DNA of 14,791 nucleotides from RGIG5612 sp045546255 (GTDB lineage Bacteria > Bacillota > Clostridia > Lachnospirales > Lachnospiraceae). The notes below the pieces were generated by a model. The model saw only the letters and a list, made by a program, of their open reading frames with translations. It made no database searches and had not been told where the DNA came from. The stretch spans positions 1 to 14,791 of the forward strand of contig JAZQCK010000031.1 of the NCBI GenBank assembly GCA_045546255.1, given 5' to 3'. Positions 6,876-13,900 of the stretch are shown here, piece by piece (position 1 is the first letter of the stretch; every line of letters starts with the position of its first letter). The position numbers and the translations under genes are program-made.

Positions 6876-9800
6876 AGACTTCTGCCTCCATTTCTGCTTT
6901 ACTGATTTCTGTTTTTTCTTTCCAATCTGTTCCGAAACTGCCCGCCTCAAATTTGCAGATACTGCGGAATTCGCAATAAGTGCAGGCGTTCTTCCGTTCC
7001 TGCTCATAATACGGCTCAATCCTGATATTTCCGGAACGAATTTCCGAACTGATCTCTTCTATTTTTTCGCCGACGAAATCCATCATATGACGAAACTCTT
7101 CCGAATTAGCAACCGGGGCCGTTTTCGCCGGGTATCCTTCTTTCGTGAGTTTCACCGGAATAATCATGCTCTCACCGCTCGTTTCCAGAGCTGAATCAAC
7201 CGCCGCGAGCATTCCTGATTCGCAGGACGTCAGCCCACTCAGTTTAAACTTATCAGCGGCTTCTTCCTCATTTTTACAAAAACGGTCATTGATGCGGTAA
7301 TAATAAACGCCGCCCGGCTTCACTTCTTTCCCCGGATATTCTTCTTCGTAGTGATGGATTGCTTCTTTCAAATAAGCGACCAGCTGGAGCTGCAGACCCG
7401 AATAGATATCCGCCAGCTTAAACTCCTTGTTGCCTGATTTATAATCAATGATCTTCACATAGACATCATCTGCTTCATAGATATCCACGCGGTCGATCTT
7501 GCCCTTGAAACGCACATGTTCACTCAGATCTTGTTTAAACTCCAGCTCATAATCTGCCGGCTCATAAAGACCTGCTTTGATCTGTTCCCTAAGAACATCC
7601 GTTGTCTTAATGGTCACGTCCTTGATCCGATTCACAAAGAACTCGTTCCTTGATGAGCTGTCCATGACATCTGTCGGCATTTCATCAATCGCCTCTTCCA
7701 CGCTCTTTAAAGCCAGTTCCCTGCTGACCTCATCCGGAATATCTCGGAAACTATATTCTGACGTTTCTACTTCTCCGGAATACTTTTCCAAAGCGGCATG
7801 GTAGATCGTTCCAACATCTGTCGCAGCGATCTCATACTCCGGCCGTTTTTCCAAGCGGATGCCATAAGAAAGAAAATGTTTAAACGGACATTCGCTGTAT
7901 TTCTCATAGCGACTGACGCTGCCGGAAAGTACGTCTCCATAAAGATCCAATGCCACTTGCGGATCGAGCGCAGTCTGTGCATTTGAAAAATAAGCGGCAT
8001 CTACAATCTGTTTTAATACAAAGGGATCTTCGGATGCAAAAAACTTGAGCAACGCCTCATCCGGCTGTTTTCTCATCTCAGCAGAAAGTTCGCGCAGAGC
8101 CTGCACCGGCCACTTGATGTCCGGAAGCTCAGTAACAGATTGTATTTCGATATGCGGAACAAGCACTTCCAGTTCCTCTAAAATATAAGAAGGCTCCAGC
8201 TCTTCCCCGTCTGCACCTTCCGAGGCATAACTCAGATACAAACGATCCGTCGGTTTGTTCAGCATGAGATACAGATAGAATCGCTGGTTATACATGTTCT
8301 CCGTAGATGTCGGCGCAATTTCAAAGCGTTCTGTCTTCAAAAACTCCCGGTCTCTTGATGAGAATATCCCCGTTGGCTCCGAAGCAGACGGTATTTTTCC
8401 ATTGTTCACCCCTAAAAGGAACAGTACTTTCACATGATCCAGTCTCGTCCTGGTGAGGTCTCCCACCGTCAGCATGTCCATCGTCGGAGGGATCACGCCG
8501 ACCTTGATTTCAGAAAGGCCGCTTTCTAAAAGCATACGGAAGTCCTTAACGTTTAAAGCTTTCTCTCCCGACAGCAGGCTGGTTTTATCCAGAAGATTTG
8601 TGATCAGTCCATATACCTGGGCATATTCCCGCTGTTCCTTAAGCCTTCCCTGTGCCTCTAAAAACTTCGCCGTCTCCTCTATCTTTTCCTGAACGCGGTT
8701 CCGGACCATCAGCTTTTTCAAGGCGTCCACATAATCCGAAGCCCGCAGCTCTTTTTTGCTGATCTCCTTGTAAAAAGTTCTGACCCCTTCCAGAACTTCA
8801 CTGCGTATCCGGTTGATCTCGTCCAGATTCCACGCCTGTCCGGCATATTGATCTTCCGCCAGCTCATCTTCTCTTGGCTCCGGCCCATGCAGTTTCCGGT
8901 TGCGGGTCATATCGTTATACCACGCCTTGATTCCGTTGATGCCAAACTCGAGACAATAGTTGTCGATCAGACAGATATCATCTTCCAAGAGATCGCTAAG
9001 ACCTGTCTTCAGATAAGTAAAAATGCTCTCATAGGAAAATCGTTCTTCCATTAATCTGAGCGCAGCCAATAGATATCTCGACAGCGGGTTATCTGTAACT
9101 GCAGATTTATGGTCAATAAAACAAGGGATGCCCGCTTCCTGAAAGATAGACTCTGCCGGTTCATGATAAGTTTCCATATCTGTCGTAATCACGGCGATCT
9201 CACGATAGCGATAGCCATGGTCCCGAACCAGCCGCAGGATTTCTTTTGCAGCAAAAAGAACTTCCTCTTTTGCATCCGCCGCTTGAAAAACGCTGCAGGA
9301 AAGCTGCCCTTCGCTCAGTGAAGCCTCTGGTTCTGCTTGGAATGTACCTTCCTCCATGACTTGCAGAGGCAATACTTCAGCCCCTGACTCAGCCGCTGCC
9401 TCCAGCAATTTAAAATACGTCTGATTGCTTAAATGGAACAGATCATATTCCGGACTGTCCTCGCGAATACGCTCCTTAGGAATCGTGATCGCAACAGTCA
9501 CATCTGCCGCATAGCGTAAAAACTCTGTAAGCAAACGGTACTGTACCGGAGTAAAGCCGGTAAATCCATCCAGATAGATATGCGCATTTCGGATTCGTTC
9601 AGATTTTGAAACGCAATCTGCAAACAGCACCAGCAATTCTTCTGCTGCGCGATAAGCGTCCTGAATACTCTCATTGAATTTTCTTGTGATCAAACGAAGA
9701 TCCTGGAGTTTCGCATACAAAAGACGGTTATTGCCTGACTCTGCGCTCTCCTGCATCAGGTAGAGTGTATTATCATCAATTCCATACTGTTTCAGTTCTG

Positions 9801-10197
9801 TCACGGCAGACTTGATCCGCTGAGCAAACCCCGGCAGATGAACCTTGCTTTTATAGACTTCAAGATCCTCCTTGCAGTCTTCCAGGACCTGCCTTAAGAT
9901 CAGGACTTTTCCGGTATCGTCCAGGATGTTGGCTGCATCCACGCCGAGATCTGCAAACACGACATGTGCCAAGCGGTCAAAACTGACAACATCGATGTTC
10001 ATGGTTGCAGCAATTGCAGACTGTTTTTCTGCTCCAACGTAGCGGACTACACTCTGCTGCATGTTCAGTGTCGCCTGCTCCGGAACGATAACAAAGAATT
10101 TCTCATCCGGATGCTCCAAAGAACGCACCACCATATCCCGCACCAGTTTATTTGATTTTCCTGAGCTTGCGCCCCCAACAATTAACTGTAATTTCAT
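6862..10197 (-). CDS. addB: AddB subunit of the AddAB helicase-nuclease
   Basis: AddB is the second nuclease subunit of the AddAB complex. It holds an inactive helicase-like fold used for Chi recognition, plus a nuclease that degrades the 5' strand. The protein has 1111 residues. The Walker A motif GGASSGKS is at 8-15. The RecB-type nuclease core has IIDYKSGN with Asp918 and Lys920. The iron-sulfur cluster ligands of the family are all visible: Cys770 in SECPFKHF and Cys1072, Cys1075, Cys1081 in CTYCEFRSIC (C-x2-C-x5-C). The ATG at 10195-10197 is the only sensible start, because the P-loop follows at residue 8, as in other AddB proteins. An ATG 32 codons further upstream would place the start inside a terminator. 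There is no Shine-Dalgarno sequence. The stop TAG (6862-6864) falls inside addA. Confidence 0.97.
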   Translation of the reverse strand: MKLQLIVGGASSGKSNKLVRDMVVRSLEHPDEKFFVIVPEQATLNMQQSVVRYVGAEKQSAIAATMNIDVVSFDRLAHVVFADLGVDAANILDDTGKVLILRQVLEDCKEDLEVYKSKVHLPGFAQRIKSAVTELKQYGIDDNTLYLMQESAESGNNRLLYAKLQDLRLITRKFNESIQDAYRAAEELLVLFADCVSKSERIRNAHIYLDGFTGFTPVQYRLLTEFLRYAADVTVAITIPKERIREDSPEYDLFHLSNQTYFKLLEAAAESGAEVLPLQVMEEGTFQAEPEASLSEGQLSCSVFQAADAKEEVLFAAKEILRLVRDHGYRYREIAVITTDMETYHEPAESIFQEAGIPCFIDHKSAVTDNPLSRYLLAALRLMEERFSYESIFTYLKTGLSDLLEDDICLIDNYCLEFGINGIKAWYNDMTRNRKLHGPEPREDELAEDQYAGQAWNLDEINRIRSEVLEGVRTFYKEISKKELRASDYVDALKKLMVRNRVQEKIEETAKFLEAQGRLKEQREYAQVYGLITNLLDKTSLLSGEKALNVKDFRMLLESGLSEIKVGVIPPTMDMLTVGDLTRTRLDHVKVLFLLGVNNGKIPSASEPTGIFSSRDREFLKTERFEIAPTSTENMYNQRFYLYLMLNKPTDRLYLSYASEGADGEELEPSYILEELEVLVPHIEIQSVTELPDIKWPVQALRELSAEMRKQPDEALLKFFASEDPFVLKQIVDAAYFSNAQTALDPQVALDLYGDVLSGSVSRYEKYSECPFKHFLSYGIRLEKRPEYEIAATDVGTIYHAALEKYSGEVETSEYSFRDIPDEVSRELALKSVEEAIDEMPTDVMDSSSRNEFFVNRIKDVTIKTTDVLREQIKAGLYEPADYELEFKQDLSEHVRFKGKIDRVDIYEADDVYVKIIDYKSGNKEFKLADIYSGLQLQLVAYLKEAIHHYEEEYPGKEVKPGGVYYYRINDRFCKNEEEAADKFKLSGLTSCESGMLAAVDSALETSGESMIIPVKLTKEGYPAKTAPVANSEEFRHMMDFVGEKIEEISSEIRSGNIRIEPYYEQERKNACTYCEFRSICKFEAGSFGTDWKEKTEISKAEMEAEVYGRV

Positions 10198-10203
10198 GCT
10201 TTT

Positions 10204-10209
10204 ATTATA
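10204..10209 (-). promoter_or_regulatory. Candidate -10 box of addB, placed for a leaderless transcript
   Basis: Minus-strand TATAAT is followed by AAAAGC and then the addB ATG, so the A of ATG is the seventh base after the box, where a transcript normally starts. The bases 10210-10242 upstream are T-rich with no good -35 (the best are T-runs). Only about 45 bases separate the ATG from the terminator of the preceding gene, so the addB promoter must be in this stretch. Confidence 0.5.
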
Positions 10210-10242
10210 ATTAAAACACTGTCCAAAAAAAATACCCGAATG

Positions 10243-10270
10243 AAAAAGAAAAGGCCCGTTGGACCTTTTC
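10243..10270 (-). terminator. Intrinsic terminator of the NSS transporter gene
   Basis: On the minus strand GAAAAGGTCC pairs with GGGCCTTTTC (10270-10261 with 10257-10248). There are ten pairs including one G-U, a three-base AAC loop, and TTTTT directly after at 10247-10243. It begins 13 bases past the transporter stop codon and separates that gene from addB. There is no U-tract on the plus-strand side. Confidence 0.92.
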
Positions 10271-10283
10271 TCATGATTTCTGA

Positions 10284-11621
10284 TTATTTCCACTTAAATG
10301 TGATCAAACCGAAGATATAAATGAACAAAATCACGATCGGGACAAAGTATTGGAAGATTGGCTTCATCCACTTTTTCACCTTCAGGCCTTTGCCTGCATT
10401 GGCCTCGGCCAGGAACGAATCCCAACCCCAGCCAAATTTATAACAGCAGAACACGGCAATGACAAGGGATCCAAGCGGCAGGATATTATTGGAGACGATA
10501 AAGTCCCAGAAATCAAGCCATGCGGTTCCTTCTGCAAACGGCTGGAAATGGAACACACTGTATCCCAGTGCCGTGGTTAGACCAAGCAAAAAGATACCCA
10601 CCGCACAGACTGCACTTCCGGCAGGGCGGCTCCAGCCTGTCAGCTCACGGACCATCGCGAGGATATTTTCACAAACGCCAAGCACTGTCGACATTGCGGC
10701 AAACACCATGAACAGAAAGAAAATCGTTCCCCACCAGCGTCCGCCTGCCATGTTATTAAAGACAGTTGTCATGGTTTCGAACAACAAACTTGGTCCCGCT
10801 GTCACCTCCAGATTATAAGAGAAGCATGCAGGGAACATGATGAGACCAGCAATCACAGCAACAGCAGTATCCAGGACGATGACATGCACAGCCTCACCCA
10901 TCACAGAACGTTCTTTGCCAATATAGCTTCCAAAGATCGCCATACTTCCGATACCAAGAGACAAGGTAAAGAAGGCCTGATTCATTGCACCGACGATGAC
11001 GGAACCATTGATTTTTCCAAAGTCCGGAACCAAATAAAAGGCAAGCCCCTTGCCAGCACCCGGAAGAAGAAAGCTTCGAACCGCCAGCGCGATCATCAAG
11101 ACCAGGAGTCCGATCATCATGACCTTTGTGACCCGTTCAAGCCCGCTCTGCAATTTAAAACTCAGGATAAAGAACGCAACAACGACCGTGATGGCTAAGA
11201 AACCAACATTGATCCCCGGAGAAGAGATCATTGCGCCAAATCCCAAATCCGTGTGCTGTCCCGTCAAAAACTTATAAAAGTAATAAATGATCCAGCCGGT
11301 AACAACGCAGTAAAACGTCATGAGGGCAATATTTCCACAAAGGCAAACAATGCCCCATCCGCCCCATTTTTGTTTTGGTTTTTCCAGTTTCTTAAACATA
11401 TACAGCGGGCTGGTCTGGGCTGCACGTCCGACGGAAAATTCCATCACCAAAACCGGAAGACCAAGAAGAATCAGGCATAGGAAATAAACAAGCATAAAGC
11501 TGCCGCCACCGTACTGACCGCACATCCAAGGAAACTTCCAGACATTGCCACACCCGATCGCACAGCCGGCTGACAACATAATGAAACCAAGTCGACTCCC
11601 TAAGCGTTCTCTGTTTTCCAT
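10284..11621 (-). CDS. Neurotransmitter:sodium symporter (NSS/SNF) family transporter
   Basis: This 445-residue integral membrane protein should import an amino acid or related amine with sodium. Its length fits the 11-12 helix bacterial NSS group (TnaT, MhsT). Helix 1 carries the family signature with the unwound ion-binding segment, GCAIGCGNVWKFPW at 19-32, and Asn26 aligns with the LeuT sodium-1 ligand Asn27. The next signature, GGGSF...VMEFSVGR (38-66), follows in helix 2. FAAMSTVLGVCENI (around residues 304-317) matches the LeuT helix 8 region whose Thr/Ser bind sodium 2. Helix 1 has cysteines at 20 and 24, where LeuT has Asn21 and Leu25, and Cys34 just after. The gene stands alone between its own promoter and terminator, and an AGAGG site lies about 8 bases before the ATG. 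The substrate is not evident, and no neighbouring enzyme suggests one. Confidence 0.93.
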   Translation of the reverse strand: MENRERLGSRLGFIMLSAGCAIGCGNVWKFPWMCGQYGGGSFMLVYFLCLILLGLPVLVMEFSVGRAAQTSPLYMFKKLEKPKQKWGGWGIVCLCGNIALMTFYCVVTGWIIYYFYKFLTGQHTDLGFGAMISSPGINVGFLAITVVVAFFILSFKLQSGLERVTKVMMIGLLVLMIALAVRSFLLPGAGKGLAFYLVPDFGKINGSVIVGAMNQAFFTLSLGIGSMAIFGSYIGKERSVMGEAVHVIVLDTAVAVIAGLIMFPACFSYNLEVTAGPSLLFETMTTVFNNMAGGRWWGTIFFLFMVFAAMSTVLGVCENILAMVRELTGWSRPAGSAVCAVGIFLLGLTTALGYSVFHFQPFAEGTAWLDFWDFIVSNNILPLGSLVIAVFCCYKFGWGWDSFLAEANAGKGLKVKKWMKPIFQYFVPIVILFIYIFGLITFKWK

Positions 11622-11654
11622 TTTTCAAGCCTCTTTTCTAAATGAAATAAACAT

Positions 11655-11773
11655 CCTGCTGACCGGCACCTCTGATGCTCGGCAGCCGGTCCTCAGGGAA
11701 TATAAGAAAAAATGTGACAGCCTTTCCTAAGCAAGTCCGTCCATGTTGTCTGCCATCACATTCTCTTATATTG
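11655..11773 (-). ncRNA. Structured 5' leader of the NSS transporter: two abutting hairpins
   Basis: Hairpin 1 (11772-11699, minus strand) pairs AATATAAGA with TCTTATATT (11772-11764 with 11707-11699). After a small internal loop, AATGTGA pairs with TCACATT (11762-11756 with 11717-11711), then CAG with CTG, for 19 pairs around a loop of about 29 bases. Hairpin 2 (11697-11655) begins one base later: CCTG with CAGG, a 2x2 internal loop, then GACCGGC with GCCGGTC. Hairpin 1 starts where transcription is predicted to start. The two hairpins fill the leader to about 33 bases before the start codon. It could be a metabolite-sensing leader or attenuator controlling the transporter. Hairpin 1 could also help end the upstream gene's transcript, having a T-run in its 3' arm. 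It matches none of the riboswitch consensus sequences I compared by memory (glycine, T-box, guanidine, THF). Confidence 0.6.
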
Positions 11774-11779
11774 AACGCT

Positions 11780-11785
11780 ATTATA
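11780..11785 (-). promoter_or_regulatory. -10 box of the NSS transporter promoter
   Basis: A perfect minus-strand TATAAT lies 158 bases before the transporter start codon, just after the end of the GIY-YIG gene. The predicted start of transcription (about 11773) coincides with the base of leader hairpin 1. The -35 region is poor: CTGGAA, three of six, at 18-base spacing. Confidence 0.6.
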
Positions 11786-11812
11786 CTATTCTGCCAAGAA
11801 GCTTTCCAGTAT

Positions 11813-12310
11813 TTATTTCCTAACCGGAGCTCCGCCGCGCGTCATATTGAGTGAAGTGGTCGCTTTAAAATAACGGATCAATTCCACCTCTGCCTGATTC
11901 AATTTTCGCTTGCTGCACTTTTGGATGATGACATAGACCTTACATCCGCTCTTAAGACCATAGTAAACGTTGCCGTTTCCATGCCCCATCACATGCGAGA
12001 AGACGCGTTTTCGCACATTCACGGACTGGCCGACATAGATATCATCATAATTCATCGGATTAAAGATCAGCTTTTTATCATAGATCAACATGACATAGCA
12101 TCCAGGATAATCCCGTTTATCCTTTTTCCAGGAATCTAAGAAGTCCTCGATCCGTATGTACTCTTTTCGTTTGATCTTTGCTTCTATTTTTTTAGGGAGG
12201 GGTCGAAAAGCCTTTACAAAAAGAACTGCAAGGAACAGCACTAAAACCGCCCCTGCAGCTGCAAGAAAATAATATTGATTTTCCGGAGTGATAATGCCGT
12301 ATAATTTCAT
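11813..12310 (-). CDS. Membrane-anchored GIY-YIG domain protein
   Basis: This is a 165-residue protein. Residues 13-36 form one hydrophobic helix rich in Ala, Val, Leu and Phe, followed by a basic stretch (KAFRPLPKKIEAKIKRK) that should lie in the cytoplasm by the positive-inside rule. Residues 68-160 look like a GIY-YIG nuclease domain: GCY at 70-72, YVG at 92-94, then Arg102 and His106 in NVRKRVFSH, Glu143 (or 141) in LNQAEVELI, and Asn155 in SLNMTRGG. These match the catalytic Tyr, Tyr, Arg, His, Glu and Asn of the family, though the gap between the first two motifs (20 residues) is longer than usual. The function is unknown; a DNA- or RNA-cleaving role is only inferred from the family. 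The ATG lacks a clear Shine-Dalgarno (AAGAG is 13 bases away). It lies 38 bases after the nitroreductase gene and is probably the last gene of that operon. Confidence 0.8.
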   Translation of the reverse strand: MKLYGIITPENQYYFLAAAGAVLVLFLAVLFVKAFRPLPKKIEAKIKRKEYIRIEDFLDSWKKDKRDYPGCYVMLIYDKKLIFNPMNYDDIYVGQSVNVRKRVFSHVMGHGNGNVYYGLKSGCKVYVIIQKCSKRKLNQAEVELIRYFKATTSLNMTRGGAPVRK

Positions 12311-12348
12311 ATCAGCAGTATACTCTTTTCGCTGTCCGTTTTATAGGA

Positions 12349-12873
12349 CTATAAAATATCCGTTGCGATGTTCTCTGTCGGAGTTCTGTCTGCGATTGGC
12401 TCAGTCGGATATCCACAGACAAAGGCGGAAAGAATCTCATAGCCTTCCGGCAGTTTCAGAAGCGCAACCGCCTCATCATTTTTGCGAAGCTTCTTAAGGC
12501 ATCCCCAGATATAGCAGCTTCCAAGACCCAAATCAGCCGCTGCCATGATCATGTTTTCGATCACGCAGCCGGCGTTACAATACTCAATATGGTCATCAGA
12601 AACATCGGTTGCAGAAAAGATGATCATCGTCGTAGCACCAAAGAGCGGATCCAACATCGTTCCATCTTTTCGTTTCAGCATGCAAGCATTGCGGATTGCC
12701 TCCATCGTCTCTGGATCACGGATGACCGTCAGATGAGAAGTCTTGTTATCACCTAAAGCCAGCGGCGCCATTTGTGCTGCATTAATGATTGTCTGCACAT
12801 CTTCATCTGATACTCTCCTGTCTGTAAAGCTTCTTGTGGAACATCTCTTTTTTAAAGCATCCTTAAATTCCAT
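12349..12873 (-). CDS. Nitroreductase family flavoprotein
   Basis: This 174-residue protein is from the small FMN-dependent nitroreductase/oxidoreductase family, whose members reduce nitro groups, quinones or other electrophiles with NAD(P)H, usually as cytoplasmic dimers. The N-terminal FMN phosphate-binding motif is KRCSTRSFTDR at 9-19. The second family block, EYCNAGCVIENMIMAAADLG (97-116), is followed by LGSCYIWG at 117-124. The C-terminal PEGYEILSAFVCGYP block (142-156) completes the fold. The ATG is preceded by AAAGGATAGGA and begins 13 bases after the argF stop, so the two are co-transcribed. The natural substrate cannot be deduced, and it has no obvious link to ornithine metabolism. 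Confidence 0.9.
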   Translation of the reverse strand: MEFKDALKKRCSTRSFTDRRVSDEDVQTIINAAQMAPLALGDNKTSHLTVIRDPETMEAIRNACMLKRKDGTMLDPLFGATTMIIFSATDVSDDHIEYCNAGCVIENMIMAAADLGLGSCYIWGCLKKLRKNDEAVALLKLPEGYEILSAFVCGYPTEPIADRTPTENIATDIL

Positions 12874-12886
12874 TTTCCTATCCTTT

Positions 12887-13882
12887 CTATTCCATCAGTG
12901 TCGCATACATCACTGCTTTGATCGTATGCATGCGGTTTTCTGCTTCGTCAAATACAACAGACTGCGGTCCGTTAAATACTTCGTCCGTCACTTCCAGTTC
13001 TGAAAGGCCGAACTTCTCATAGATGTCTTTGCCGATCGTCGTCTTGGTATCATGGAACGACGGCAGGCAGTGCATAAAGATGGCCTTTGCGTTTGCCAGA
13101 TCCATCAGATGCTGCGTAACCTGATACGGCTTCATCACATCGATCCGCTCCGCCCAGGCCTCAGCAGGCTCTCCCATGGAGACCCAAATATCAGTATATA
13201 AAACATCCGCTCCTTTTGCGCCTTCTTCGGGATCTTCCGTCATGCGGACCGTGCAGCCATTCTCTTCAGCGATTTTTTTGCAGGTGTCGATCAGCTCCTG
13301 CTCCGGCCAGTAAGCCTTCGGAGCGCAGGCAGTATAATTAAGCCCCATCTTTGCACAGGCAACCATTAAGGAGTTTCCCATGTTAAAGCGTGCATCTCCA
13401 TAATAAGTAAAGTTAACGCCTTTCAGTTTTCCTAAATGTTCTTCGATCGTAAGGAGATCAGCGATCATCTGCGTCGGATGGAACTGGTCCGTTAAACCAT
13501 TCCAAACCGGGACCCCTGCATACTCTGCCAACGTCTCCACAATGCTCTGATCAAAGCCGCGGTATTCGATGCCGTCAAACATACGTCCTAATACCTGTGC
13601 GGTATCTTCAATGCTCTCTTTATTTCCCATCTGGCTTCCGGCCGGGTCCAGATAGGTCACGCCCATTCCCAAGTCATGACCGGCCACTTCAAATGAGCAG
13701 CGCGTTCTGGTAGAAGTCTTCTCAAACAAGAGAACAATATTTTTCCCCTCTAAATAACGGTGCGGCTTTCCGGCTTTTTTCTTTGCCTTTAAGTCTGCGG
13801 CCAGATCCACCAGGTAACGGATTTCCTCCGTTGTGTAATCCAGCAGTTTTAAAAAATTTCTTCCACGTAAATCCACGCTCAT
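12887..13882 (-). CDS. argF: Ornithine carbamoyltransferase (long, ArgI/ArcB-type)
   Basis: The enzyme catalyses carbamoyl phosphate + ornithine to citrulline + phosphate, or the reverse phosphorolysis in the arginine deiminase pathway. It is cytoplasmic and trimeric or dodecameric. All signatures are visible in the 331 residues: carbamoyl-phosphate loop STRTR at 57-61, FHPTQ at 134-138, the ornithine-binding DIWVSMGEP at 231-239 (the SMG loop rules out putrescine carbamoyltransferase), and HCLPSFHD at 271-278 with catalytic Cys272. The length and HCLP-(S/A)FHD form match the E. coli ArgI / catabolic ArcB group rather than the roughly 310-residue B. subtilis ArgF type, so a catabolic role is possible. 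An AAGGA site lies about 9 bases before the ATG. The gene is 18 bases after the AEC transporter and 13 before the nitroreductase. No arcA or arcC is in view, so pathway direction stays open. Confidence 0.96.
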   Translation of the reverse strand: MSVDLRGRNFLKLLDYTTEEIRYLVDLAADLKAKKKAGKPHRYLEGKNIVLLFEKTSTRTRCSFEVAGHDLGMGVTYLDPAGSQMGNKESIEDTAQVLGRMFDGIEYRGFDQSIVETLAEYAGVPVWNGLTDQFHPTQMIADLLTIEEHLGKLKGVNFTYYGDARFNMGNSLMVACAKMGLNYTACAPKAYWPEQELIDTCKKIAEENGCTVRMTEDPEEGAKGADVLYTDIWVSMGEPAEAWAERIDVMKPYQVTQHLMDLANAKAIFMHCLPSFHDTKTTIGKDIYEKFGLSELEVTDEVFNGPQSVVFDEAENRMHTIKAVMYATLME

Positions 13883-13900
13883 AGTGTTATCCTTTCGATT

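Noticed and set aside
6876..7019. 48-codon N-terminal extension of addA
   Set aside because: It lies inside addB, has no resemblance to AddA, and the ATG at 6875 has a proper GGAGG site.
10198..10293. 32-codon N-terminal extension of addB
   Set aside because: It would be encoded by the NSS terminator stem-loop and T-runs, and would place the P-loop far from the N-terminus, unlike other AddB proteins.
11655..11772. Glycine, T-box, guanidine or THF riboswitch in the NSS leader
   Set aside because: I looked for the conserved core bases of these classes and did not find them. The leader is reported as an unclassified structure instead.
12311..12348. Separate promoter (TATAAA) or hairpin (GTCC/GGAC) before the GIY-YIG gene
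   Set aside because: The stem has only four pairs and there is no -35. Read-through from the nitroreductase gene is simpler.
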